Source: a virus
DNA length: 21,470 nt
Reading direction: 5' to 3' (one strand)
Virus record (IMG/VR): IMGVR_UViG_3300005253_001093
Location: 1-21,470 of that record
Shown here: positions 8,609-15,586 of the stretch, one piece after another
How positions within the stretch are numbered: position 1 is the stretch's first letter
Layout: the number at the start of each line of letters is the position of its first letter
The notes under the pieces: generated by a model
The model's input: the letters and a program-made list of their open reading frames with translations, nothing else
What the model was told of the DNA's origin: nothing
The model's database searches: none
Position numbers and translations under genes: made by a program

Positions 8609-8642
8609 TATTTACCTCGCAGAAAATTAAAGGCTCGGTAGA

Positions 8643-8684
8643 CTAGTGATTTTCTTTTTGCAATAATTCTATTTCATTATCCAT
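8643..8684 (-). CDS. Possible 13-residue peptide ORF (MDNEIELLQKENH)
   Basis: An ATG at 8684 is preceded by GAGGTAAATA, identical over 13 bases (including the ATG) to the start site of the 83-residue gene 76 bases downstream. The frame closes after 13 codons at 8643. Its start lies inside the last codons of the upstream gene. It may be a leader peptide, a remnant of a duplicated start region, or a chance frame. Confidence 0.3.
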   Translation of the reverse strand: MDNEIELLQKENH

Positions 8685-8925
8685 TATTTACCTCAAAAGT
8701 AAAATACTCTTTAATTCTTATCACTATCGACTTGGGGCGCAATTTACGTAATGCTACATTATTACGTTTTTGTAATTTTTTAAGAGTCTTTTGTTGACCT
8801 TTTAGTACAATTAATTGACCTTCTATAATAGTTAAGTCATTCTTAATAGCCTTTCTCAAATCTACAATCTTATTGATATTAAGGTTAAAAGCGTCAAATG
8901 TATGTGTAATACCTCCATTAACCAT
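8677..8925 (-). CDS. Small coiled-coil hypothetical protein (82 aa)
   Basis: The start is placed at ATG 8925 because AGGGAGA lies 7 bases before it and the ATG overlaps the stop of the kinase gene by 8 bases. A TTG nine codons upstream has no such site. The protein begins MVNGGITHTFDAFNLN. A Leu/Lys-rich stretch with heptad character follows (about residues 22-62, for example IIEGQLIVLKGQQKTLKKL), suggesting a coiled coil, and then a basic segment. The family is unknown. Its place between the dNMP kinase and the exonuclease puts it in the replication operon. A coiled-coil adaptor is possible, but nothing shows a function. Confidence 0.6.
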   Translation of the reverse strand: MVNGGITHTFDAFNLNINKIVDLRKAIKNDLTIIEGQLIVLKGQQKTLKKLQKRNNVALRKLRPKSIVIRIKEYFTFEVNNG

Positions 8926-9493
8926 TCGTAATCTCCCTGAAAATACTTTCAATTTTATTATTCAAATCGTCAAATGTACCGTCATTTCCCATCTTAAAAT
9001 CCCATCCATCATACGCGAGTAAACTAGTTTCAGCGTCATCAGTCCCAAGATTACTTAGCGTACGTGTTATTTTAACTAACACACCACCTTGTTTTTTGAT
9101 GTATTCTGCTTCATTCAAAAATCTAAGGTCACTAATGATTATAATATCACAATTCGGACAAATAAGAGCATTTTTAAGCCAAACGTTTGGGTCAATTTCT
9201 CGCATCTTATTTCCGACAGCTATCCAAATATCCCTCGGAGATTTTCCGATCTGCGGTAGGACTATTTCTTTCTCTTCATAATGGGTTTCATAGTAAATAC
9301 CACGCTGTAATCCCGCCCACCCAAAAAGTTGAAAAGAAATATCTTTCAATTTGCCTGCAAAAGCATTACTTTTAACCCGTAATTCAGGGCGCGTTGTTCG
9401 AATATAAGTATCAAGAAACTTAGCTGCCGTACTCTTTCCCACCCCTTTCTGATGTCCAAACGCTATAATTTTTGGATTTTTCCTGTCGACCAT
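8918..9493 (-). CDS. Deoxynucleoside monophosphate kinase (phage type)
   Basis: This 191-residue P-loop protein should phosphorylate dNMPs to dNDPs with ATP, supplying precursors for phage DNA synthesis. The Walker A motif GHQKGVGKST is at residues 13-22. The region KLKDISFQLFGWAGLQ then YYETHYEEKEIVLPQIGKSP and RDIWIAVGNKMREIDPNVW is a strong signature of the T4 gp1-like phage dNMP kinase group. The IIIISDLRFLNEAEYI segment (about 117-132) supplies the later catalytic Asp/Arg. ATG 9493 follows a perfect AGGAGGT. The gene starts inside the end of the 67-residue gene (31-base overlap). It is complete with no odd residues. Confidence 0.88.
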   Translation of the reverse strand: MVDRKNPKIIAFGHQKGVGKSTAAKFLDTYIRTTRPELRVKSNAFAGKLKDISFQLFGWAGLQRGIYYETHYEEKEIVLPQIGKSPRDIWIAVGNKMREIDPNVWLKNALICPNCDIIIISDLRFLNEAEYIKKQGGVLVKITRTLSNLGTDDAETSLLAYDGWDFKMGNDGTFDDLNNKIESIFREITNG

Positions 9494-9666
9494 ACTCCGA
9501 CCTCCTCTTCTATCACTAAGTGTCTAAGACGTTTATGGTCTAAATTGACCCCTACAAATGTGCTATTATTCGTTTCTATAAATTGCGAAAATCCCCGATC
9601 AAAAGCATGGGCTAATTGTTGGCGTTCTTGTATTGTTAACTGTTCTATTTTTGATTTTATACTCAA
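9463..9666 (-). CDS. Small hypothetical protein with TTG start (67 aa)
   Basis: I do not recognise the family. The start is a TTG at 9666 whose last bases form the TGA of the primase gene (TTGA overlap). GGAGGT lies 6 bases upstream, so the unusual start is well supported. The protein is helical at first (KIEQLTIQERQQLAHAFDRGF) with a short C-terminal segment, and lacks cysteines and membrane spans. It overlaps the kinase gene by 31 bases. Its position suggests a small accessory factor made together with the primase-helicase and kinase; its function is unknown. Confidence 0.6.
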   Translation of the reverse strand: MSIKSKIEQLTIQERQQLAHAFDRGFSQFIETNNSTFVGVNLDHKRLRHLVIEEEVGVWSTGKIQKL

Positions 9667-12344
9667 ATTTCTACCTCCAATTTATTATCACATAGAATTA
9701 GAGGTGAATCTTCTGTCTCAATAGAAGTTAAACTGATATTACCTACGTAATACTGTGCCCCTTCGGACATGACTCGTCCTTTAGGGAAATGTGGCGGTAA
9801 CTTTTTACCAAATTTAATTTTTGTCCATGTATAGACTTCATTTGGATCTAGCCAATTTAAAAATTGATTATATAATTCAGAGTATAAAATCATTGTACCA
9901 GGTACATAATAAGTTGTTTCGTCTAAGAATTCTTCAAGTTGAGTTCTATTATGTTTTTGAGTTTGTTTTTTGATTTCAGTGTCTAAAGTTGGTACAAACA
10001 ACCTGTCATTAGAGGGTGGTATTTCTACACGTAAAAGACTTGCCATAAAATCAGGGGCTTCTTTTTCCAGTAATATTTTCATCTTAGTAGTTGGTATCAT
10101 ATCTACTAGATCAAATGGCGGGACATGTATCATAGTAATCCTGGTATCACCTGGGAAAATAGGACACTCGGTAGATTCATTACCTGTTTGTACAAAATGG
10201 ACAGTATTTTCTACTTGATACGGAGTACGACCTTTATGGTGGATTGATATATTTGACGCGGTAATCCAGTCTTTAATTCTATTTCTAGCTCCTGGATTCT
10301 TTTGGAGATTAGTTTCTTCGACTACACATAAAATAGCGTTTTCCAATTCGCCATTAAATCCCGCACTTGAAATAAGGGACGTATCTGCTCTCACATATCC
10401 ACGAGTCATTAGAGAGCCAATAGCTTCATGGAATGTAGTTTTCCCGGTACGCTCTTCTTTCGAGAAAAAGAATAAGTATGGTAAATGTTCTTTTGGGAAA
10501 CGAAACAAAGACGCAACCCATATTTTAAGATAGTCTGCCCCTGTCTTGATACTATTAGCCTTACACCAACCATTTTTCTTTATAGTTGAATCTAGACCTT
10601 TACCGCAATGATCTAGTATCTTTTGCCATGTAGGAAATATGAAAGGTTCGTCGTCTTTAGGTAGATACCGGAATTCGGCAGCATTACGGTTCCATTTCCT
10701 GCCACCTATATATTCATCTTGAAATGGCTCATTAGTCAATGTCCAGCCCTCTAGTACGCAATGTCCTAAAATCTTGCTTATTTCAGACTCAGAAAAATAT
10801 AGGGCTTTTAACGCTACACGGACATGAGTCATGGGCTCATTATGCCAATTATCGCCTGTTTTAATGACCCAACCATAATCATCGCCAGTCTCAGTAATGA
10901 CATGACGGATAAGATCATCAAAATCCATTGCTTTAGACTCACCAGGTTGTTGTAATTTAACATCAAACAACCTCTTCCAATGTCCTTTATCTTCACGCCA
11001 TCCCGGAACTTCGTCGTATTTATCCGTAGGTTCTCTTTTAATATGTATTATCAGTCGTCCATCTTTGTGTTGTTTAAGCAAAGCCGGCCGACTACTCATC
11101 CAGTCAGGAGAATTAGTCTGAGCACCAAGCATCTTCGCTGCATCGACGGCTGATTTTCCATCATTGAATACGAAACCGCCTTTTTCGTCTTCCATTCCGC
11201 CGTAAGCACTTGCAGCGATATCAAGTGACGGGTCTCGATTGAAATAACAATACGTCCAACCACTTGCGTCTTGTTTCCAAGAAAGAGACTCTTGGATTCC
11301 GGGAGAATATCGTCTAACGACCCATGCCCCATCTGGTCGGTCTAAGGCGAAACAGAAGCAATTATGGTCACTTCCTTGTTCTTTTCCAGTTGCTACGGTA
11401 TTAAATAATCCTCTCAATTTCAAAGCATCATGGGCACGTTTAAGATCAAAAGTGTGACATACAAGCATCTGATGATCTTGGTCCCACCACCAAGATGATT
11501 TTGTATCACTTAAAAAATCTAAAAGTTTTCTATGTTGTTCGCTAAGTCGTACCCGTGAACGTTGACCTGTTAATTGGTCAAAAATATCTTCTTCTTTGTT
11601 TTCGATAAATCCCGGACGTGTTTTACGTTTTTTACCGCATATTACACTAATATGATCTTTCCAATTGATAGGAATATCAGTAAGAGTATTGCCTCTTTTA
11701 ATAAGTTTTAGACCTTCATTGTCGTCAGTTTTCTTTCTATGCCATACCCACATAACTCCGCCGCAACAATCAACTCTGCTCGCAAAATCAAACCCGGTAA
11801 GGGCAGACATTTTACCTAGAATTGATCTAGCTAAAGCAGCGTGTTCATTGTGATTCTCTGTTGGTACATCAGATAAAAATACATATAAATGTAATCCGCT
11901 ACCTGAAGTTGATTTTCTTACTGTAACCCACGGAATATTATACGCAGTATCACGAACTGCTTTTAATTCTGTGTCGGATAAAATATTACTAGTGTGTCCA
12001 GCAATGGCGTCAAAATCAAAAGCCACCCATTTGGATGTTTTACTCTTAAAATTCCAACCGGTAAGACCTATACCTTCAGCATGTACTGAAATATCATATT
12101 TGATTTCAAAATCATTATTTTCAGGTACAGAAAATGCTTTTTTAGGCATACGAATAGAATACCACTCTTGTACACCATCAGAATAAGAATGCCAGGTTCG
12201 ACCTTGGTATCCTTCGGTAGAAATACGTTCGCCTTCATCTTGGGCGACGTTAACTTGGACTTCCATCCCTGAGCTATATAGGTATGAAAGATCAGACCAA
12301 GTAGATTTGGTCAAAAAGATTTTAATGGCATCAGAGCGTAACAT
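9663..12344 (-). CDS. Primase-helicase (AEP primase plus SF3/D5-like helicase)
   Basis: This protein of about 893 residues makes primers and unwinds DNA at the phage fork. The N-terminal third has archaeo-eukaryotic primase motifs: AFDFD (D110, D112), SGSGLHLYVFL (H152) and SRVDCCGGVMW (D192). The C-terminal third is a D5-type superfamily 3 helicase: a P-loop in SKEERTGKTTFHEA (K634, T635), VVEETN as Walker B, TGNES as sensor 1, and CPIFPGDTRIT with the arginine finger at about R734. The middle region is the usual linker. The start at 12344 lacks a good Shine-Dalgarno site but agrees with the conserved N-terminus of such proteins (MEVQVNVAQDEG at 27-38). It is the first gene of the leftward operon. 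No other replicative helicase is seen here. Confidence 0.88.
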   Translation of the reverse strand: MLRSDAIKIFLTKSTWSDLSYLYSSGMEVQVNVAQDEGERISTEGYQGRTWHSYSDGVQEWYSIRMPKKAFSVPENNDFEIKYDISVHAEGIGLTGWNFKSKTSKWVAFDFDAIAGHTSNILSDTELKAVRDTAYNIPWVTVRKSTSGSGLHLYVFLSDVPTENHNEHAALARSILGKMSALTGFDFASRVDCCGGVMWVWHRKKTDDNEGLKLIKRGNTLTDIPINWKDHISVICGKKRKTRPGFIENKEEDIFDQLTGQRSRVRLSEQHRKLLDFLSDTKSSWWWDQDHQMLVCHTFDLKRAHDALKLRGLFNTVATGKEQGSDHNCFCFALDRPDGAWVVRRYSPGIQESLSWKQDASGWTYCYFNRDPSLDIAASAYGGMEDEKGGFVFNDGKSAVDAAKMLGAQTNSPDWMSSRPALLKQHKDGRLIIHIKREPTDKYDEVPGWREDKGHWKRLFDVKLQQPGESKAMDFDDLIRHVITETGDDYGWVIKTGDNWHNEPMTHVRVALKALYFSESEISKILGHCVLEGWTLTNEPFQDEYIGGRKWNRNAAEFRYLPKDDEPFIFPTWQKILDHCGKGLDSTIKKNGWCKANSIKTGADYLKIWVASLFRFPKEHLPYLFFFSKEERTGKTTFHEAIGSLMTRGYVRADTSLISSAGFNGELENAILCVVEETNLQKNPGARNRIKDWITASNISIHHKGRTPYQVENTVHFVQTGNESTECPIFPGDTRITMIHVPPFDLVDMIPTTKMKILLEKEAPDFMASLLRVEIPPSNDRLFVPTLDTEIKKQTQKHNRTQLEEFLDETTYYVPGTMILYSELYNQFLNWLDPNEVYTWTKIKFGKKLPPHFPKGRVMSEGAQYYVGNISLTSIETEDSPLILCDNKLEVEI

Positions 12345-12483
12345 TGATTTTATTCACTGATTTTATTGCTCCCGTAAAATCATATCGGAAAGCGGGGCAA
12401 TAAACACCAATAAATATAGACCGATTAGACAAAATATAATACGCGGAAAATGGCACATATTTTTATTTTTCTTAGTATTTTTA

Positions 12484-12508
12484 TAAGTCGCTATGACGCA
12501 ACGACTTA
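12484..12508. repeat. Inverted repeat, 7-bp arms, in divergent region
   Basis: TAAGTCG (12484-12490) and CGACTTA (12502-12508) flank 11 bases. The spacing suits either an operator dyad or a small RNA hairpin in the primase leader. It is short, so chance cannot be excluded. Confidence 0.4.
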
Positions 12509-12604
12509 CAGAATAGAGATATAACGCCTTTCTACCCTCTCTTTGTATATAATTATTTCTATTTCTATTTCTATATAACAATTAAAAATACGTATAACTC
12601 GTAA

Positions 12605-12665
12605 GCTGTAACTTATTAGTATGTATACGTTTATAAACACCCCTACAATGGCGGCTGTAACTTAT
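12605..12665. repeat. Direct repeat pair GCTGTAACTTAT
   Basis: Twelve identical bases occur at 12605-12616 and 12654-12665, 49 bases apart. Similarity continues weakly downstream (TTAGTATGTATA and AAAGTATTATA). Two spaced copies in a divergent regulatory region suggest binding sites for a phage repressor or initiator. Confidence 0.5.
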
Positions 12666-12671
12666 AAAGTA

Positions 12672-12690
12672 TTATACAATATACTATAGG
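12672..12690 (+). promoter_or_regulatory. Possible T7-type (single-subunit RNA polymerase) promoter
   Basis: TTATACAATATACTATAGG matches TAATACGACTCACTATAGG at 14 of 19 positions, including the whole ACTATAGG end and most of the upstream TA-rich part. The mismatches fall mainly at -11 and -9 to -7, the bases that differ between polymerases of different phages. It points toward the ParB gene. No such polymerase is seen in this window, and only one good match was found, so chance in an AT-rich stretch is a serious alternative. TATACT within it could also be a sigma70 -10 box. Confidence 0.25.
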
Positions 12691-12720
12691 CAATTATCAG
12701 ATATATTTTTCGATAATTGC
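12690..12720. repeat. Inverted repeat, 9-bp perfect arms
   Basis: GCAATTATC (12690-12698) and GATAATTGC (12712-12720) flank 13 bases rich in T and A. It lies about 140 bases upstream of the ParB-like gene and directly after the possible T7-type start site. It could be an operator or a hairpin at the 5' end of the transcript. Confidence 0.5.
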
Positions 12721-12857
12721 TAGAAAATATAGACGTTATAGCGTAATATACCACGTAAGAAGTACAGTTTTATACTGGATGATATGATTTGGTGACTCCG
12801 ATTTATTATCCATTTAGAACTGACTTCAAAATCACTTCATTTTAAGGGAGACATTTA

Positions 12858-13823
12858 ATGTCAGAGTCAAAGGTCGATGTAATTCGTGTAGAAGAAATTC
12901 GAGAGAATCCTATTGCTTTGCGTGCGGTGAATCGTGAAAGTGAAGTTTATATCGGTTTGCGTGATTCCATTCAAGCAGTTGGTTTGATTTCACCTGTCAG
13001 TGTACGTGTCCGCACAGATGACAAAGATGGCACAAAGTATTATGAACTTCTTGACGGTCTACACCGATATTCTGCCGCCAAGGATATTGGTCTTGAGACA
13101 ATTCCGGTCAATATCAAGGATCTTGATGATGCTCAGGCATTGGAAGCTCAGATTATGGCAAATGTCCATAAGGTCGAAACTCGTCCGGTAGAATATACGA
13201 GACAACTGTATCGTATTCTAGGCGGTAATTCTCTTATGACTCTTGCTGAGTTGGCCGTAAAGGTGGCAAAGAGCCCAACATGGATTGGGCAAAGGCTCAA
13301 TCTTTTGAAATTGGATCCTGCCATCCAGAAATTGACTGATGATGGTAAAATCACAGTTACTAATGCAATTCAATTGGCGAAGTTGCCCCCTATTGAGCAA
13401 GTCGATTATATCGAGCAGGCAATGAGTATGGGTGCTGAGGATTTTGTCCCGCTTGTAATGGGCAGAGTCAAAGAAATCAGGGATGCGTCACGCGAAGGTA
13501 GAAAAGCTGACGCTCCGGTTTTTGTCGCCAATCCTAAGCTCCGTAAGGTGGCAGTTTTATCAGAGGAAGTTGATAATTCTGTAATTGGACCTGAGTTGTG
13601 CACTCGTTGTAAGGTTGAAACTCCGGAAGCTGGTTTTAATTTGGGTGTTAAATGGGCGCTCAATATTGACCCTGTTAGTATTGAAGTGCGTACCTCTTTG
13701 GATGCTGAACAAAAGGCCGCTCAAAAAGAAGCTAAGGCTAAGCGTACCGCAGAACGTGAAGCCAAAAAGGCTAAGGAAGCTAAGGAGCGAGCAGACCAAG
13801 CGGCTGCGGCGGCCGGACTTTAA
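12858..13823 (+). CDS. ParB-like nuclease-fold protein with HTH and Lys/Ala tail
   Basis: This 321-residue protein starts at ATG 12858 after AAGGGAG. Residues 7-95 are a ParB/Srx-fold domain (VDVIRVEEIRENP; LRDSIQAVGLISPV; LLDGLHRYSAAKDIGLETIP) with a GLHR version of the GxRR box. Residues 96-120 (IMANVHKVETRPVEYTRQL) correspond to the ENxxR box in diverged form. Residues 127-155 form a helix-turn-helix (MTLAELAVKVAKSPTWIGQ). Residues about 283-321 are a charged Ala/Lys/Glu helix. ParB proteins bind specific DNA sites, often with CTP. No ParA partner is visible, so a role in transcription control or genome organisation is more likely than partition. It is first in the rightward operon and followed by a terminator, so it may be made separately and in excess. 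Confidence 0.82.
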   Translation: MSESKVDVIRVEEIRENPIALRAVNRESEVYIGLRDSIQAVGLISPVSVRVRTDDKDGTKYYELLDGLHRYSAAKDIGLETIPVNIKDLDDAQALEAQIMANVHKVETRPVEYTRQLYRILGGNSLMTLAELAVKVAKSPTWIGQRLNLLKLDPAIQKLTDDGKITVTNAIQLAKLPPIEQVDYIEQAMSMGAEDFVPLVMGRVKEIRDASREGRKADAPVFVANPKLRKVAVLSEEVDNSVIGPELCTRCKVETPEAGFNLGVKWALNIDPVSIEVRTSLDAEQKAAQKEAKAKRTAEREAKKAKEAKERADQAAAAAGL

Positions 13824-13837
13824 GTTTGTAGAATAGG

Positions 13838-13867
13838 CCGCCCTCATATTGAGGGCGGTCTCTTTTT
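13838..13867 (+). terminator. Intrinsic terminator after ParB-like gene
   Basis: CCGCCCTCA and TGAGGGCGG form a perfect 9-bp GC-rich stem with a TAT loop, followed by TCTCTTTTT. It sits between the ParB stop and the AGGAG site of the next gene, with no space for a separate promoter. Downstream genes therefore probably depend on read-through or antitermination. Confidence 0.85.
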
Positions 13868-13877
13868 AGGAGTCACA

Positions 13878-14132
13878 ATGCCTATAAACAGAATTTTAGA
13901 TTGGGCAATTGAAAATGATGTTAAAATCGAATTGTTAAACAGTAAGGGCAGATATGCTTTAGTTATTAGTAAAGGTGAAATTAAGTCTACTTTTTCAATT
14001 GATCAAGGTATAGGTTTTGATTTAGCTCAACATCTCCTGTATCCTGCTATTGAATCAATACGACACAAATCGAATAAAGATTCACTACAACACCACCACC
14101 AGGACCAATTAAACGACCATGACAGAAGATAA
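13878..14132 (+). CDS. Small hypothetical protein (84 aa)
   Basis: ATG 13878 follows AGGAG by 5 bases. The N-terminal two thirds (MPINRILDWAIENDVKIELL, then YALVISKGEIKSTFSID) look like a small alpha/beta domain. The C-terminus is polar and His-rich (SLQHHHQDQLNDHDRR), partly because the reading frame overlaps the next gene by 14 bases. I do not recognise a family. The good ribosome site and position after the terminator support a real gene. Confidence 0.6.
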   Translation: MPINRILDWAIENDVKIELLNSKGRYALVISKGEIKSTFSIDQGIGFDLAQHLLYPAIESIRHKSNKDSLQHHHQDQLNDHDRR

Positions 14133-14775
14133 CCAAAACCAACTGATTCCGAAAGATATTGTAAGCGGAGATTTGTCTACAAATTTTGATGACATTGTAG
14201 CTTCAGGTGATTACCTTGGTAGGCTACAATTATTTGGTTCAAAATCTGACGCAGTAGCTGAAGGGTCTATTTCTGCTGCACATTACGGCCTTGTGAAAGA
14301 CGATGAGATTACGGATCTCGGTGAAGAAATTGATGTTATACTCGTTGGATGGCGTCCAAAAGCGTTGGACACTAGTGGTGATTCACTAATTATTGACCAT
14401 GACGCAAATAGCTCTGTTTTTGCAGAAATTAAAGAACGATCAGGTATCAGAGATTCTGGCTGTATGTATGGACCAGAGTTTTTGGTATGGCTGCCTGAAC
14501 AAGCAGTTTTTGCCACTTACTACATGAGTAGTAAGACTGCTCGACGTGAGGCTAAAAAAGTGCTACCGCTGGTAGGGAAGGCCGCTACTTTTAAGTGCCA
14601 TCTTATCGAGACTGCAAAATATAAATGGCATGGTCCTCTCGTATTCCCATGCTCGGCTCCAATGGTCGCTCTGTCTGAAGACAAGGTAAGGGCAGAATGG
14701 GCAAAATTTATCAATCCACCGAAGTCCGACGTTGAAGTCGCAGAAGATAAAAGCACTGATACAAGGGCACGGTAA
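14119..14775 (+). CDS. Conserved phage protein of unknown function, near replication genes
   Basis: This 218-residue protein has a pattern I have seen in phage proteins without an assigned function: YLGRLQLFGSKSDAVAEG, then HYGLVKDDEITDLG, VILVGWRPKALD, DSGCMYGPEFLVWLPEQAVF, and SSKTARREAKKVLPLVGKAA. The end is acidic and polar (VEVAEDKSTDTRAR), which resembles tails of single-strand DNA-binding proteins. An SSB-like role is therefore conceivable here but not shown. The start at 14119 overlaps the previous gene and has only a weak site (CAGGA, about 15 bases upstream). It is followed after 2 bases by the next gene. The gene is clearly real; the function is open. Confidence 0.7.
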   Translation: MTEDNQNQLIPKDIVSGDLSTNFDDIVASGDYLGRLQLFGSKSDAVAEGSISAAHYGLVKDDEITDLGEEIDVILVGWRPKALDTSGDSLIIDHDANSSVFAEIKERSGIRDSGCMYGPEFLVWLPEQAVFATYYMSSKTARREAKKVLPLVGKAATFKCHLIETAKYKWHGPLVFPCSAPMVALSEDKVRAEWAKFINPPKSDVEVAEDKSTDTRAR

Positions 14776-14777
14776 AT

Positions 14778-15320
14778 ATGGGGGATTCGGCCAGTCAGTC
14801 AGGTGTGAAACCAATAATTGGGTCTACTATATCGTGGGCTGATCTTATAAAGGACATCGCAGAACTGATTGGCCGTTCTCCTACTTCCGGTATTGACTCA
14901 TACAAATACAAACTTTCTGATTATGCTAGTTTTTTAGCTACTGTTAACGAATTCAGAACAGGAAATACACAGAATCCATTAAAAATAATCCAAAATGCAA
15001 ATGATATATTAGATCATTTGCATTTTGGATTTTTAATGTATGGCAAATCCAGTTTGTTTTTCCACATACTTGAACAAACTGATTTGAAAATCACTTCGGT
15101 GCGTGCTAAGAATTACAGAGTAGCAATAGTCACAGGCACCTTAGGTCAATGGAAACAGGCAATAATCAACATTCTTACTAATAAATCAACGTCAGAAGCC
15201 CAATGGGTGTTTAGTTATTGTTATGATTTTTTCCAAAGTATTGGGCTACAGAGTGTTTGGGCCGACTACAGGAAGAAACAAACTGGGGACCACACATATC
15301 TACTGGAGTATAAGAAATGA
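14778..15320 (+). CDS. Hypothetical protein (180 aa) carrying an internal palindrome
   Basis: I do not recognise this protein. It is mixed alpha/beta with aromatic residues near the C-terminus (WVFSYCYDFFQSIGLQSVWADYR) and no known catalytic motif or membrane span. Starting 2 bases after the previous stop, it ends with an ATGA overlap into the next gene, so it belongs to the same translation unit. The unusual feature is a perfect 19-bp inverted repeat at 14987-15031 that encodes IIQNANDILDHLHFGF. Codon use otherwise matches its neighbours. Confidence 0.6.
   Translation: MGDSASQSGVKPIIGSTISWADLIKDIAELIGRSPTSGIDSYKYKLSDYASFLATVNEFRTGNTQNPLKIIQNANDILDHLHFGFLMYGKSSLFFHILEQTDLKITSVRAKNYRVAIVTGTLGQWKQAIINILTNKSTSEAQWVFSYCYDFFQSIGLQSVWADYRKKQTGDHTYLLEYKK
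14987..15031. repeat. Perfect 19-bp inverted repeat within a coding sequence
   Basis: The left arm AATCCAAAATGCAAATGAT (14987-15005) and its exact complement (15013-15031) surround a 7-base loop, ATATTAG. Five T residues (15030-15034) lie at and just beyond the end of the right arm, so the RNA would look like an AT-rich terminator hairpin. A match this long at this spacing is not expected by chance. Both arms are in frame within the 180-residue gene. Confidence 0.9.
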
Positions 15321-15586
15321 AAGTTCTTATTACTGGACATAAGTTCCAAAAACTGATTGAACTTATGCAGACGCATGGTCTAACTCTCTATTGTCATTAT
15401 TGTGCGGATGATATTGTCATAGTACGTATTCGAGGTTGCAATCTTAAAGGTGTCTCTTTAATTTATACCCAAGCCTATGGTCGTACAATAGAAAGTGCCA
15501 TTGATAACTTTATAAAGAAAATAAACGACAAGGTTCTTGACAGTTTAGACACATTCAGTGAAATAGAAGTAGGGAATCTAACATGA
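15317..15586 (+). CDS. Small phage protein (89 aa), relative of the next gene product
   Basis: ATG 15317 overlaps the previous TGA (ATGA), with TGGAG 9 bases upstream. The second half (GRTIESAIDNFIKKINDKVL) has the G-x-T/S-x-x-x-A-I-x-x-F/Y pattern of a family of small proteins that often stand in series in phage early regions. The next product has the matching GLSEKQAIEDYARHIKLHKMIL segment. It contains three Cys (HYCADD, RGCN) without a paired cluster. The function of this family is unknown. It overlaps the next gene by 4 bases. Confidence 0.6.
   Translation: MKVLITGHKFQKLIELMQTHGLTLYCHYCADDIVIVRIRGCNLKGVSLIYTQAYGRTIESAIDNFIKKINDKVLDSLDTFSEIEVGNLT

Larger units (their letters stand above)
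12345..12857. promoter_or_regulatory. Divergent control region between the two replication operons
   Basis: There is no convincing gene in these 513 bases, which separate the leftward primase operon from the rightward ParB operon. The stretch is very AT-rich. It holds two inverted repeats, a 12-base direct repeat pair, a TGATTTTATT pair 13 bases apart next to the primase start (12345-12354 and 12358-12367), three copies of ATTTCT near 12554-12573, and a T7-like promoter match. Promoters for both operons must lie here. A replication origin or operators for the ParB-like proteins are possible, but I cannot assign standard -35/-10 pairs with confidence. Confidence 0.6.

Noticed and set aside
12363-12581. 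72-codon frame on the - strand in the divergent region, with a hydrophobic C-terminal segment
   Set aside because: It starts with TTG and has no ribosome site there or at its internal ATG (12458). The first half is low-complexity from an AT-rich repeat. A 31-residue membrane peptide from 12458 remains possible but is unsupported.
13585-13836. 83-codon frame inside the first ParB-like gene
   Set aside because: Its Leu/Lys/Arg-rich sequence is what an out-of-frame reading of the Ala/Lys codons would give, and the ParB frame is well supported.
14119-14775. Firm single-strand DNA-binding protein call
   Set aside because: Only the acidic tail and position suggest it. No OB-fold signature could be established by eye.
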